Notes under the pieces: model-generated
Databases searched by the model: none
Seen by the model: only the letters and a program-made list of their open reading frames with translations
Told to the model about the DNA's origin: nothing
Part shown: in pieces, positions 1 to 9,353 of the stretch
Layout of the letters: each line of letters opens with the position of its first letter
How positions within the stretch are numbered: position 1 is the stretch's first letter
Translations under genes and position numbers: made by a program
Source: Streptomyces sp. NBC_00358
GTDB lineage: Bacteria; Actinomycetota; Actinomycetes; Streptomycetales; Streptomycetaceae
Direction of reading: 5' to 3'
DNA: 64,000 nucleotides
NCBI RefSeq assembly: GCF_036099295.1
Contig: NZ_CP107976.1
Coordinates: 8,866,001 to 8,930,000, forward strand

Positions 1-1
1 G

Positions 2-1498
2 CTCCAGCGGACGGCCTCGGTCACCGACCATCTGCTCATGGACGTCGAACCCGCGCAGACGGAGGCGTACCGGCTGCAGGCGGCCCTGGTGAACCAGGAG
101 ACGGGAATCCGCGGCTACGCCATCGCCGCCGACCGGCAGTTCCTGGACCCCTACGCGCAGGGCAAGCAGGACGAGGCGCATGCCGCGGCCCGGATGCGCG
201 CTCTCATCGGCGACCGTCCCGGACTCCTCGCAAACCTGGAGACGGTGGAGAAGCGGGCGGCCGAGTGGCGGCGCACCTACGCCGAACCCCTCGTGGCCGG
301 TGTGACACCGGGCAAGCCGCGCACCATCGACCAGGCGACCGCCGAACGCGGCAAGAAGGCCTTCGACCGGATCCGCGGTGCCGCGGCCGCACAGACCGCC
401 GGACTGGCGGCCGCCGTCAAGGACGGTCAGGACCAGCTGGCCTCGTCGCGCAAGGTCCGCGACGCGGTGCTCGTCGCCATGGTCGTGGTGTTCCTGCTGA
501 CCGGCGTGGTCCTGACGATCCTGATCCGGGTGCTGGTGGCACGTCCGCTGGAGGAACTGCGGATCGCCACCCGCCGGGTCGCCCAGGGCGACTTCGACCA
601 TGTCATCCTCGGCGGCGGACCCGCCGACGTCACCGCGGTGGCCACGGACGTGGAGAACATGCGGCAGCGGATAGTCGCGGAGCTGGCCTCCTCCCGGGAA
701 CAGCAGGCGGTCCTGACCCGACAGGCCGCCGACCTGGACGCGCAGGCCGTGGAGTTGCGCCGCTCCAACGCCGAACTCGAACAGTTCGCCTACGTGGCCT
801 CCCACGATCTGCAGGAACCGCTGCGCAAGGTGGCCTCGTTCTGCCAGCTCCTGGAGAAGCGCTACGGCGACCAGTTGGACGACCGCGCGCGGCAGTACAT
901 CGACTTCGCCGTCGACGGCGCCAAGCGCATGCAGATCCTCATCAACGACCTGCTCACCTTCTCCCGGGTGGGCCGCGTCAACGACTCCCGCCTTCCGGTC
1001 GACATGGCCCAGGCGCTCGACAAGGCGCTGGCCAACCTGGACAGCGCTGTCACCGACAGCGGCGCCCGCGTCGACCGGCCCGACGAGCTGCCCCGGATCG
1101 TCGGGGACCCCACGCTCATGACGATGCTCTGGCAGAACCTGGTCGGCAACGCCGTCAAGTTCCGCCACCCCGACCGCCCACCGCACATCCGGATCACGTG
1201 CGAGCGGGACCCGAAGAACCCCGACGCGTGGCGCCTGTGCGTCACGGACAACGGCATCGGTATCCCGGCCGAGTTCGAGGACAAGGTCTTCGTCATCTTC
1301 CAGAGGCTGCACAGCCGCGATGCCTACGGTGGTACCGGCATCGGCCTCGCTCTCTGCAAGAAGATCGTCGAGTACCACGGTGGCCACATCTGGATCGACA
1401 CGTCCTACACCGACGGCACACGCTTCTGCTTCACTCTCCCGTCCATCGACGAGGCGGACACCCGTCACGCCGCCTCCGAAGACAAGGCTCTGACATGA
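2..1498 (+). CDS. Sensor histidine kinase (CHASE3-HAMP-HisKA-HATPase), 5' partial
   Basis: Membrane sensor kinase that would phosphorylate a response regulator in response to an extracytoplasmic signal. The frame stays open to the left edge, so the start and first membrane helix are missing. Visible order: a CHASE3-like extracellular segment with the characteristic ETGIRGYA stretch, a membrane helix at about 480-545, a HAMP linker, a Cph1-like HisKA box (ASHDLQEPL, phospho-accepting His encoded at 803-805), and an HATPase with N, G1 and G2 boxes (DNGIGIP, GGTGIGLAL). Its stop overlaps the ATG of the receiver gene (ATGA), so the two form a coupled two-component pair of the Cph1/Rcp1 style. The input ligand cannot be predicted. 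Confidence 0.9.
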   Translation, partial: LQRTASVTDHLLMDVEPAQTEAYRLQAALVNQETGIRGYAIAADRQFLDPYAQGKQDEAHAAARMRALIGDRPGLLANLETVEKRAAEWRRTYAEPLVAGVTPGKPRTIDQATAERGKKAFDRIRGAAAAQTAGLAAAVKDGQDQLASSRKVRDAVLVAMVVVFLLTGVVLTILIRVLVARPLEELRIATRRVAQGDFDHVILGGGPADVTAVATDVENMRQRIVAELASSREQQAVLTRQAADLDAQAVELRRSNAELEQFAYVASHDLQEPLRKVASFCQLLEKRYGDQLDDRARQYIDFAVDGAKRMQILINDLLTFSRVGRVNDSRLPVDMAQALDKALANLDSAVTDSGARVDRPDELPRIVGDPTLMTMLWQNLVGNAVKFRHPDRPPHIRITCERDPKNPDAWRLCVTDNGIGIPAEFEDKVFVIFQRLHSRDAYGGTGIGLALCKKIVEYHGGHIWIDTSYTDGTRFCFTLPSIDEADTRHAASEDKALT

Positions 1499-1944
1499 CA
1501 GCTCCTGCCGGCACTCCGATCAATGTCCTCCTCGTCGAGGACGACCCGGGCGACGAGCTGATGACCCGGGAGGCGTTCGAGGACAACAAGATCGGCAACA
1601 CCCTGCACGTGGTCCGGGACGGTGAGGAGGCGCTCGACTTCCTCTACCGGCGCGGTGCCCACACCGACGCGCCGCAGCCCGATCTGATCCTCCTCGACCT
1701 CAACCTGCCCAAGTACGACGGCCGGCAGGTCCTGGAGAAGATCAAGTCGGACCCCGCCCTGTCGCACATCCCGGTCGTCGTGCTGACCACCTCCGCGGCG
1801 GAGGAGGACATCCTGCGCAGCTACAAACTGCACGCCAACGCCTATGTCACCAAGCCGGTCGATCTGGACCAGTTCATCGCGGCCGTCCGCCAGATCGACG
1901 ACTTCTTCGTCCAGGTGGTGCGCCTGCCCCGGCAGAACAGCTGA
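1495..1944 (+). CDS. Single-domain response regulator (Rcp1-like receiver)
   Basis: A 149-aa stand-alone CheY-type receiver without an output domain, so it probably signals by protein-protein contact. Visible residues are the acidic pocket E15/D16/D17, the phospho-acceptor D68 in LILLDLNLP, T98/T99 and K120. The insertion pattern (KYDGRQVLEKIKSDP) is that of Rcp1-like receivers that partner phytochrome-type kinases. The start is fixed by the ATGA overlap with the upstream kinase, which is its probable phosphodonor. Confidence 0.93.
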   Translation: MTAPAGTPINVLLVEDDPGDELMTREAFEDNKIGNTLHVVRDGEEALDFLYRRGAHTDAPQPDLILLDLNLPKYDGRQVLEKIKSDPALSHIPVVVLTTSAAEEDILRSYKLHANAYVTKPVDLDQFIAAVRQIDDFFVQVVRLPRQNS

Positions 1945-2058
1945 CCCCCTGGAACACCTCGCAGCCCGAGGCGCGGTCGTCGGGGCCCCTGCCTTCCGAC
2001 GGTCCCGCCCGGAACGCGCGGAGGCGCCGGACGGGGAGCCGCTCGTCCGGTGTGTCCG

Positions 2059-2160
2059 TCATTCGTTGGGCGCCGCGGCGCTGATGGCGGACAGGACGGA
2101 GCCGGGTTCGTTCTCGACGGCGATGTCGCCGAGGGCCACGATGCCGACCGGGCATGTCCC
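2059..2160 (-). pseudogene. Remnant of a CBS-domain protein (C-terminal end only)
   Basis: In the 417-bp gap between the receiver gene and the SWIM gene, the minus strand encodes about 33 residues ending in a stop at 2059. They read CPVGIVALGDIAV, then GSVLSAISAAAPNE, which is the typical last strand and helix of actinobacterial CBS-domain proteins (family knowledge). Upstream the frame loses CBS character and reaches an in-frame stop near 2215, and no start or second CBS motif is visible. I infer a decayed or truncated gene. I see nothing else in 1945-2361. Confidence 0.5.
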
Positions 2161-2361
2161 TTCGAGACCGCGCGCCCTGCCGCCTTCGGCATCTCCGGTC
2201 CCCGTTCCGCGGGTTCACCGGGCGGCGGGCGCTTCAGAGGGCGCATGCCCGCAGCGGGCGGTGGCAGTCGGCCCAGCGGGCTCCCGGCTTCCGTGGTCAT
2301 CCCGATGGGCGACGCGGCCGAACCCCGGGCGCGTCCGGCAGGAGGGCCCCGGAGCGGACGA

Positions 2362-4404
2362 TCAGGAACTGGCGGTCTCCGGCTGCCAGGTGGCCTGCAC
2401 CAATGCCCGCTCGACGCCCGTCAGATAGACGGCCGCCGCGAGCCACGACCGCGCGTACCGGTCCGGGTCCGCCTCGACGGTGCGGCCGAAGACATCGCGG
2501 GTGCGCCGGTCCGCCTCCGCGGTGAGGCCGGCCGTCAAGTCCGCGGCGGTAGGGAATCCGCCGCGGCGCAGGGCCGCCCCACCCCCGCTCCGGTCGCCGT
2601 CGCGGGCGGGTTCGGCGACGGCTCTGCGGCCCCCCGACACGGCGACCTCGATCAACCGCCTCAGCCGCCACAGCGGAGCCTCCGAAAGTGGGTCCGGGGG
2701 CACGTCGCTCAGGCCGTCCGGGGTGGACACAGCGGGGAGGGCGTCCGGCGCCGGGAGGTGAGCGCCCTCCAGACGGTCGTAACCCAGGTCGGCGCGGCCC
2801 CGCCAGTGCGCGGGCAGGCGCAGCGTCGCCTCGGTGTCCGGCAGCGGGGCGACGGCGAGGGGGCGGAGCGTGGCGGCGCGGTCGGGATCCAGACGCCCGA
2901 TCACGCGGAGCCGCAGCCCCGGACGGGACGCGAGCCGACGGAGGTTGGCGGTGTGGGCGAGCCCGGGATGGCCGTCGGCCGGGGCCAGCCGGATCAACAG
3001 GCCGTCCCCGTCCGGCTGTCCGGGCGACAGCTCGCGGGCGATCAGGTGATCGCCGACCGCTGCGACGACCATCAGATCGCAGCCCACGAGCTCGCGCGCC
3101 ACCTGCTCGGCCCGCTCCGGATCGGCGCCCGGTGGGACGGCGAACCGTTCGGCGACAGCCTCGGCCAGCGGGCGGGCGAACAGCGCGGCGAGCGCGCCCG
3201 ATGTCCACGATTCGCCGGGGAGCGGGGTCGCCCGTACCCCCTTGCCGGAACCGAGACGACCGTCGGAGGAAACCGTCGCGCCGGAGATCAGCAGCCCGCC
3301 TCGGGCGAGTTGGGCGTGATCGAGGCTTCCCGAGCCGAGCGCGACGGTGGCCGTGCCGGCGCCCTGGGCGCGGGCCGGGCCGCCGGGCTTGACGTCGGCG
3401 ACCGAGAACCAGCGTCCGTCGTCGGAGACGAGATGGGTGACGACACCGCCGTAGCCGGTGGCCGCGATCACCGGTTCCCGGCACACCCCGTGGACGCGCA
3501 GGCTCCCGCCCGGCCGGTACGAGCGGCGGGCGGTGCCGATCAGGGCCGGCTCCGGATCCGCGGCGGCCAACAGGGCCGCGGTGAGCAGGAGTTCCCGTAG
3601 CTGCGCGATGAGGTCGGCCAGCCGGTGGCCGTCGTGCCGGGCCCGCGCGCCACGCAGCCCGCGTACGACCCGCAGCGCGGCGGCCTCGGCGCGGTGCAGC
3701 CCGGCGAGCCGGGCCGTGTGCGCGGCCCTCAGCAACTCGGCCTGGGGGACGGCGCCCGCGGCGGGGACCCCGGCGGCGAGCACGGCCGCCGCGGCCACCC
3801 ACAACTCGGCCGCGGCGGCCAGTTGGGCACCGGTGAGTGCAACGGCCTTCTCGGGCTCCGCGACGGGGTCGTCGGCGAGTCGGGCATCGTGCCTGGAGCT
3901 GGAGCTGGAGCTGGAGCTGGAGCTGGAGCTGGAGCTGGAGCTGGAGCTGGAGCTGGAGCTGGAGCTGGAGCCGGTGTCCGTGTCGGAGCCCGGGCCCGGG
4001 CCGGAAGCAGTGCCCAGGTCCCCGGACGTCACGGCGTCGGAGGACTCCCGCGGCGCGCTCCCGCCCGAGGAACCCGCTGCGGAGTCGGTGTCCGCCTCGG
4101 TGTCCGTGTCCCCGTCGGCGAGCGGGCAGGCGCCGAGGACGGCGGCCCGGTGCAGACAGCGGGGCGCGAGCAGACAACTGCACACCACTTGGCCCGCGTC
4201 CGTCACGGAGCCGGAGGGGCCAGGTGTGAGAGCGACCTCGGCATCCTCACCGCACCGCACGTGCCGGACGGTGCCGTCGGCGACGACCGGGACGGCCGCG
4301 TACGACTCGATCGCGGCGTCCAGCTTCCTGCGCAGCCGGGCGGTCAGGCCCTCCACCGCGGCGGCGAGCACCTCGGGCGCCACCGGGGGCAGTTCGGCGT
4401 TCAT
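2362..4404 (-). CDS. SWIM zinc-finger protein with 25-residue serine tract
   Basis: A 680-aa protein, last gene of the five-gene minus-strand operon. The SWIM signature CxC-x5-CxH is present at C75, C77, C83 and H85, so it should bind zinc and may bind DNA or protein. Residues about 93-175 are a low-complexity linker: an acidic Asp/Thr/Glu stretch, then 25 consecutive serines (about 146-170) encoded by a 6-bp tandem repeat. The remainder is Ala/Leu/Arg-rich with no catalytic motif that I recognise. The ATG at 4404 overlaps the stop of the VWA gene (ATGA) and starts the conserved region; the in-frame extension up to 4548 is Arg-rich shadow sequence. SWIM proteins are regular partners of MoxR/VWA genes (E. 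coli yehQ is a known example). Confidence 0.85.
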   Translation of the reverse strand: MNAELPPVAPEVLAAAVEGLTARLRRKLDAAIESYAAVPVVADGTVRHVRCGEDAEVALTPGPSGSVTDAGQVVCSCLLAPRCLHRAAVLGACPLADGDTDTEADTDSAAGSSGGSAPRESSDAVTSGDLGTASGPGPGSDTDTGSSSSSSSSSSSSSSSSSSSSSSSSSRHDARLADDPVAEPEKAVALTGAQLAAAAELWVAAAAVLAAGVPAAGAVPQAELLRAAHTARLAGLHRAEAAALRVVRGLRGARARHDGHRLADLIAQLRELLLTAALLAAADPEPALIGTARRSYRPGGSLRVHGVCREPVIAATGYGGVVTHLVSDDGRWFSVADVKPGGPARAQGAGTATVALGSGSLDHAQLARGGLLISGATVSSDGRLGSGKGVRATPLPGESWTSGALAALFARPLAEAVAERFAVPPGADPERAEQVARELVGCDLMVVAAVGDHLIARELSPGQPDGDGLLIRLAPADGHPGLAHTANLRRLASRPGLRLRVIGRLDPDRAATLRPLAVAPLPDTEATLRLPAHWRGRADLGYDRLEGAHLPAPDALPAVSTPDGLSDVPPDPLSEAPLWRLRRLIEVAVSGGRRAVAEPARDGDRSGGGAALRRGGFPTAADLTAGLTAEADRRTRDVFGRTVEADPDRYARSWLAAAVYLTGVERALVQATWQPETASS
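3893..3970. repeat. Perfect 6-bp microsatellite, 13 copies of ctggag
   Basis: Thirteen uninterrupted copies of ctggag lie inside the SWIM gene. On the coding strand they give alternating TCC and AGC serine codons (25 Ser). Because the unit is 6 bp, gain or loss of copies changes serine number by two and never shifts the frame. Neighbouring residues are also repetitive (Asp-Thr and Gly-Pro), which marks the region as a flexible linker. Confidence 0.97.
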
Positions 4405-7400
4405 CGGCTCTCTCCGCGGAGACGGTCGCCCACCCAGCGGGCGAGGGCGAGGGGACTGAGGGCGGCGACGGGCATGCCGGCCGCGACGAGTTGCCGGGCG
4501 ACGGGCACCGAGTAGCGCGGGGTGCCGGTGTCGTCCAGGGCGGCGCATCCCATCAGGTGCACCCCGGAACCCGCCAGGGCCCGTACCTCGCCGAGGAGAC
4601 CGCCCAGCGGGTAGCCCTCCTCGAAGTCGCTCACCACCACCACGAGGGTCCTGCTGGGCACGGTGACCAGGGAACGGGCGTGGGCGAGCCCGGCCGCGAT
4701 GTGCGTACCGCCGCCCACCCGTACTTCCAGCAGCAGCGAGAGCGGGTCCGCGACCCGGTCCGTCAGGTCGATCACGTCCGTCGAGAACGCGAGGAAGTGC
4801 GTGGACAGGGTGGGGACGCCGCCCAGGACGGCCGCTGTCAGGGCCGACCAGATGACGGAGGCCTCCATCGACCCGGACACGTCGACCACCAGGATGAGCC
4901 GCCAGTCCGCCTCCTTGCGCGAGCGCGTGCTGAACACCGGCCGTTCCGGCACGACCACGGTTCGCCCGTCGGCCGTGCGGCGCGCGTGGGCGAGGTTGGC
5001 CCGCAGAGTGCGCGGCAGGTCGAGTCGGCCGCCGGGCCGCCTGGTGGGGCGCGGCGTCGCGAGACCGGTGAGGGCCGGCCGCATCCGGGTGGCGAGTTCC
5101 TTCGCCAGTTCGTCGACCAGACGGCGTACGAGGGGGCGCAGTGCGGCCAGTTGCCGCTCGGGCATCCCGCCGGCGAGGGACAGCACGGAGGCCAGCAGAT
5201 CGACCGAAGGGCGGACCGCGGCGGGGTCGAGTTCGGCCAGTACGTCCACGCGCCCCTGGTCGGCGGCGCGGGCCAGGACCTCCTCACGGACCTCCGCGCC
5301 GAACAGCGATTCCAGTTCCGCGGCCCATTCGCGGGCCGTCGGGAAGGACGCCTCCCGGCCACCGCCCCGGCCGTGGGCGCCGCCTTCCCTGCCGAGATCG
5401 AAAGAACCCTCACCACGGCCGGTGCCGTACAACTCGTCGAGCGCGTGCGCGTAGCGGCGGGCGCCGCGCGGGAGCTTCTCCGTCTCCCGGCCGAGGAGCA
5501 GCCGCCATCGGTCGGTGGGGGTGATCCGGAGAGCGGCCGAAGAGGCCGAGGCGCGCGGTGCCTCGACGGATCGCGCGCCGGATCGCGGTGCGGCGGCGGG
5601 CACGGACCCGGAGTGCTCGGGACGGCCGTGGCCCGTGCTGATCCCGGAGTCCCCGGGCGTCGGAACGCTGGTCCCGCCCGGCAGCCGCAGCGCGCGGAGG
5701 GCCGCGAGCCCCGCGGCGTCCGCGGCCGTCCACAGCGCGAGAAGACGCGGCGAGGCGTCGAGCGACAGGTCGAGGCGGTCGCCGAGCCGCTCGGTCACGG
5801 TGTGCAGGAGCCGGTCGCGGCCGGCCGGGCTGAGCGTGTCGAAACCCCCGCGCAGCGCGGGCAGTCGGTCGAGGAAGCCCTGGTCGGTGAGCGTGTCGAC
5901 GCGGTCGAGGAGCGGGTCGAGCGCCGTCGGCGCGGACTGGAGCAACGCGGCGGCGCCGCCGAGCAGCCCGCCGAGCCGTCGACCCAGCGCATGCCGTGCC
6001 TCCGGGTCGGTGGCCGTGTCGATCCAGCCCGCCGTACGGGCACCGAGGGTGTCGGCGTCGTCGAGGTCGAGCAGCACCCGGGCGGCCAGCGCGGCCCCCT
6101 GCACGAGCGGGGAGCCGGTGCGGGCGAGGGTGTCCAGGGCGTCGTCCAACCGCAGCCCGAGGCGGTGTTCACCGGCCCGCGAGGCCAGTTCGATGAGTGC
6201 GGCGGTGTCCTCGGGGCGATCGCTGCCCGCCAGCCCGGGCAGCGCCCGGACCGCCGACTCCAGCACCTCGGTGGCCAGTTCGGCGGCCGTCTGCCGGCTG
6301 TCCGCCGTGGTGCCGGGCAGGTGGCCGCGGCACAGCGTCTCCAACAGGTCCAGTGCGGCGAGGAGTTCGGGAAGCGTGGCTGCGGCGGGGAGCACGGTGG
6401 CGGCGTCGGCCAGGCGCTCGGTCACCAGCGCCGGCAGACCGCAGCGCGCCGCCGCACCGAGCGCCGTGAGGACCTGGCCGCAGGTGGGCCCGCCGTCCGC
6501 CGACTCCCGGCGGAAGGTCTCCCGCAGGGTGCCCTCGGCGGCCAGGGCCGCGGTGACACCCCGTATCCCGGCCAGGTCCAGGCGTACGGGGACGGCCGGC
6601 GTCCACGCCACTCGCCAGCGGGTGGTCAGGGCGGCCGCGTCGCCCGTACCGGCCACCGCCCCGGCCTCGCCGTAGCCCGCACCGCACACGGCGAGGCGCT
6701 GCAGCAGGATTTCGCGGCGTCCGTCGAGAGCGGAACGGAGCGGGTCGAGGCGTACCTCGCGCGCCGTGGGGTCGTCCGGGCCGGGCAGCCGCAGTGCCGC
6801 GACCTCCGCCTCCACGCACGGGCCGAGCCCTGAGCGGGGTGTGCCCGGGGCGATCCGGCCCCGTTCGGTGCCGACCAGGACCACTTCGAGCGCCCGCGCG
6901 AGGGCCCGGCCGCGGCCGAGCGGTTCGCCCTGGCCCATGACGGTCGTCAGCGCCTCGATGACCTCGCCGCGGCCCGGCGCCGCGAGCCCCCGCACCCGAG
7001 CGAGGTCGCACGCCATCCGCAGGGTCTCGGCCGCCTCGCCCGTTCCGGCCGTGTGCCCGGCCGAGCGGAGCTCCCGGCACACGTCGGTCACCGTTCGGGC
7101 GGCCGCCGCCCGTACCCGCTCGGGATCGCCTCCGGCCTGGAACACCGCCTGTTGCCAGCGCGGGTCCCGGATACCCGCCGGATAGCCGGAACGGGAGTCC
7201 AGCAGATCGAATGCGTACGGGACGAGGGAGGTGACGAGACCCGGGTGCTCCCGGGCGGCGCCGTGACCGGCGGTCGGCGGCACCGCTTCGGCGGCACCTG
7301 GACCCGGATCCGCGTCGAGCGACCGCGCCGTCGCCGTCACGGCGGCCGCGGTCAGTGCCGGGGCGTGGAACGCGCCGACCACGGCCGCGACCCGGCGCCC

Positions 7401-8066
7401 GCCGGCCGAGGCGCGGGCGATCGTCTCGCGCATACGGGCCTCACGCGCGAGGTCCACCGCCGGTGCCCCGCCCGCGGCCTCGGCGTCGCTGCGCAGTGCC
7501 CAGCCGACACCGAGGGCGGCGCGGCGGATCGCGTCGGGGGCCGATCCGGGGGCGAGGACCTCCACGCAGCGGTCCCACAGATCGTCGTCGTCGCGTCCGG
7601 TCCCGGAGGCGGCGAGCGCGTTCCCGAAGGTGACCGACGCGGCCGGGGGCGCGACGTCGGCGACCGTGGTCCGTGCGTCCGCCGTCGGCAGGGGCCCGTC
7701 CGCGGTCCACCGCGGATCGGACATCGGCAGATCGCAGCACACGACCTCCGCTCCCCGGTCCCGTGCCCAGCGGACGGCGGCCAGTTCCGGGGAGAAGTCG
7801 GCGAACGGGTAGAAGCCGAGCCGCCCGTTCTCACCGGCCCCGGCGAGGGCCACCGGCGCGACGGTCCCCGGCGCGGCCAGATGGGTCAGCCAGGGCTGGA
7901 AGTCGGCGGGCAGCTCGACGCAGACGACCTCCGCTCCGTACGCGTCGAGCAGGGCGGGCACCGCGGCGGCGAGCGCGGGGCTGTGGTGCCGTACGCCCAG
8001 CAGGTACGGCGCGGACGAGTCGGCGAGGGCGGTGACGGCCGCCCGTGGATCCTGGGTGTGCGTCAC
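4401..8066 (-). CDS. DUF5682-like protein fused to a C-terminal VWA domain
   Basis: A 1221-aa cytoplasmic protein. The N-terminal part (about 10-800; LLGVRHHSPALA near the start) matches my recollection of DUF5682. The C-terminal about 165 residues are a von Willebrand A domain with a complete MIDAS: DxSxS at D1062/S1064/S1066, T1121 in GGGTH and D1147 in VVVVSDFEE. In E. coli these parts are encoded by separate genes (yehM and yehP); here they are one chain. The GTG at 8066 is chosen because it forms a GTGA overlap with the MoxR stop and has GGGAG about 8 nt upstream; a longer frame to 8102 exists. Family logic: MoxR ATPases act with VWA proteins as metal-dependent chaperone or remodelling complexes. 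The DUF5682 activity is unknown. Confidence 0.85.
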   Translation of the reverse strand: MTHTQDPRAAVTALADSSAPYLLGVRHHSPALAAAVPALLDAYGAEVVCVELPADFQPWLTHLAAPGTVAPVALAGAGENGRLGFYPFADFSPELAAVRWARDRGAEVVCCDLPMSDPRWTADGPLPTADARTTVADVAPPAASVTFGNALAASGTGRDDDDLWDRCVEVLAPGSAPDAIRRAALGVGWALRSDAEAAGGAPAVDLAREARMRETIARASAGGRRVAAVVGAFHAPALTAAAVTATARSLDADPGPGAAEAVPPTAGHGAAREHPGLVTSLVPYAFDLLDSRSGYPAGIRDPRWQQAVFQAGGDPERVRAAAARTVTDVCRELRSAGHTAGTGEAAETLRMACDLARVRGLAAPGRGEVIEALTTVMGQGEPLGRGRALARALEVVLVGTERGRIAPGTPRSGLGPCVEAEVAALRLPGPDDPTAREVRLDPLRSALDGRREILLQRLAVCGAGYGEAGAVAGTGDAAALTTRWRVAWTPAVPVRLDLAGIRGVTAALAAEGTLRETFRRESADGGPTCGQVLTALGAAARCGLPALVTERLADAATVLPAAATLPELLAALDLLETLCRGHLPGTTADSRQTAAELATEVLESAVRALPGLAGSDRPEDTAALIELASRAGEHRLGLRLDDALDTLARTGSPLVQGAALAARVLLDLDDADTLGARTAGWIDTATDPEARHALGRRLGGLLGGAAALLQSAPTALDPLLDRVDTLTDQGFLDRLPALRGGFDTLSPAGRDRLLHTVTERLGDRLDLSLDASPRLLALWTAADAAGLAALRALRLPGGTSVPTPGDSGISTGHGRPEHSGSVPAAAPRSGARSVEAPRASASSAALRITPTDRWRLLLGRETEKLPRGARRYAHALDELYGTGRGEGSFDLGREGGAHGRGGGREASFPTAREWAAELESLFGAEVREEVLARAADQGRVDVLAELDPAAVRPSVDLLASVLSLAGGMPERQLAALRPLVRRLVDELAKELATRMRPALTGLATPRPTRRPGGRLDLPRTLRANLAHARRTADGRTVVVPERPVFSTRSRKEADWRLILVVDVSGSMEASVIWSALTAAVLGGVPTLSTHFLAFSTDVIDLTDRVADPLSLLLEVRVGGGTHIAAGLAHARSLVTVPSRTLVVVVSDFEEGYPLGGLLGEVRALAGSGVHLMGCAALDDTGTPRYSVPVARQLVAAGMPVAALSPLALARWVGDRLRGESR

Positions 8067-9223
8067 CGGAGGTTCTCCCGCAGGTCCCAGAGCCGGCGCC
8101 ACAGCGCCGACCCGTCCTCGGCGCGGCGGCGCACCGGACCGTCCCAGTAGCCGAGGAGACGGGCGTGATCGGCGGGGTCGTCCTTGCGGACGACGCCCAG
8201 TAGGTGACCGGGGACCAGGTCGAGCGAGTCGGTACCCGGAAGGTAGGCGGCGGCCACTCCGAGGGAGACGGCGACCTGCACCGCCTCGGCCGTCGACATC
8301 ACGGTGCCGGGCCGTTCCACGTCCCAGCCCTCTGCGGACCGCCCGGCCCGCAGATCACGGAAGACGGTGACCAGCACATCCAGCACCGCGTCGTCGACGC
8401 CGAAGCCGGCGCCCGCCCGCTCGACGGCCGCGACGGCCTGCCGCCGTACGAGCGCGGTCTCGGCGTCGACGTCCGCGATCGGGTGCACGGTCTCGAAGTT
8501 GAAGCGGCGTTTGAGCGCGGCGGACATCTCCGAGACACCGCGGTCGCGCAGGTTGGCGGTGGCGATGACGGTGAATCCGGGGGCGGCCGCGACCTGGGCG
8601 TCGTCCGTGCCGGCCAGTTCGGGCACGCTCATCCGCCGGTCGGACAGGATCGACACCAGGGCGTCCTGCACTTCGGGCAGACAGCGGGTGATCTCCTCGA
8701 CGCGGGCCACCCGCCCGGCGCGCATGGCGGCGAGGACGGGCGAGTCGACCAGTGCCTTCGGCGTGGGGCCCTGGGCGAGCAGCAGGGCGTAGTTCCACCC
8801 GTAGCGCATGGCGTCCTCGGTGGTGCCCGCGGTGCCCTGCACGGTCAGCGCGCTGGTGCCGCACACCGCGGCGGACAGCAGCTCCGAGAGCATCGACTTG
8901 GCCGTGCCCGGCTCACCGACCAGCAGCAGCCCGCGCTCTCCGGCGAGGGTGACCACGCACCGCTCCACCAGGGCGCGTTCGCCGACGAACTTGGGGGCGA
9001 TCACCAGCCGGTCCGGCAGTGTGCCGTGCCGCTCGGGGAGTTTGAGCGGCACGCCGTCGCTGCCGCAGACGAAGGTGATCGCGGAGCGGGGCGTCAGGTG
9101 CCAGCCGGGCGGGCGGGGGCCGTTGTCGTGGGCGGCGAGGAAGGCGAGTTCGGTGGCGTGGCGCTCTTCGGCGGGCAGCGTCTGCCGGGCGGGAAGTGCC
9201 GTCGCCGTGTCGGTCGCGGGCAT
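8063..9223 (-). CDS. MoxR-type AAA+ ATPase (YehL-like)
   Basis: A 386-aa ATPase with Walker A GEPGTAKS (103-110), a Walker B-like segment ending in EE (176-177), a sensor-1 Asn in the ATANLRD strand (near 224) and Arg fingers in ALKRRFNF (about 239-240). MoxR proteins form hexamers that use ATP to remodel or activate partners, usually through a VWA protein; that partner is encoded immediately downstream with a 4-nt overlap. The neighbourhood (SWIM, VWA, DUF5682, DUF4132) points to the YehL branch rather than RavA or methanol-dehydrogenase MoxR. The gap of 130 nt to the upstream 1636-aa gene contains a hairpin (9273-9300). Confidence 0.92.
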   Translation of the reverse strand: MPATDTATALPARQTLPAEERHATELAFLAAHDNGPRPPGWHLTPRSAITFVCGSDGVPLKLPERHGTLPDRLVIAPKFVGERALVERCVVTLAGERGLLLVGEPGTAKSMLSELLSAAVCGTSALTVQGTAGTTEDAMRYGWNYALLLAQGPTPKALVDSPVLAAMRAGRVARVEEITRCLPEVQDALVSILSDRRMSVPELAGTDDAQVAAAPGFTVIATANLRDRGVSEMSAALKRRFNFETVHPIADVDAETALVRRQAVAAVERAGAGFGVDDAVLDVLVTVFRDLRAGRSAEGWDVERPGTVMSTAEAVQVAVSLGVAAAYLPGTDSLDLVPGHLLGVVRKDDPADHARLLGYWDGPVRRRAEDGSALWRRLWDLRENLR

Positions 9224-9272
9224 GCGTGTCCTAGTTCGGTAGGTCGGTGTGCCGTCGTGGCAGGGGATGCCG

Positions 9273-9300
9273 GGGCGCCGACCGGTAGGGGCCGGCGCCC
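9273..9300 (-). terminator. Hairpin in the gap upstream of the MoxR gene
   Basis: Inverted repeat GGGCGCCG / CGGCGCCC with a 12-nt loop in the only sizeable gap of the operon. There is no T-tract, so it could be an mRNA processing or attenuation structure rather than a terminator. The role is inferred. Confidence 0.3.
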
Positions 9301-9353
9301 GGGAGGTGGGACGGTGCTGGGAGGCCGGCCGGTGGCCGCGCTCCGGAGGTACG

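Noticed and set aside
3893..3970. Short repeats considered as a CRISPR array
   Set aside because: Uninterrupted 6-bp microsatellite in frame inside a coding gene, no spacers, no cas genes.
4491..6833. Plus-strand open frame opposite the DUF5682-VWA gene
   Set aside because: No domain, extreme Gly/Arg/Gln bias, antisense to a gene with a full VWA MIDAS.
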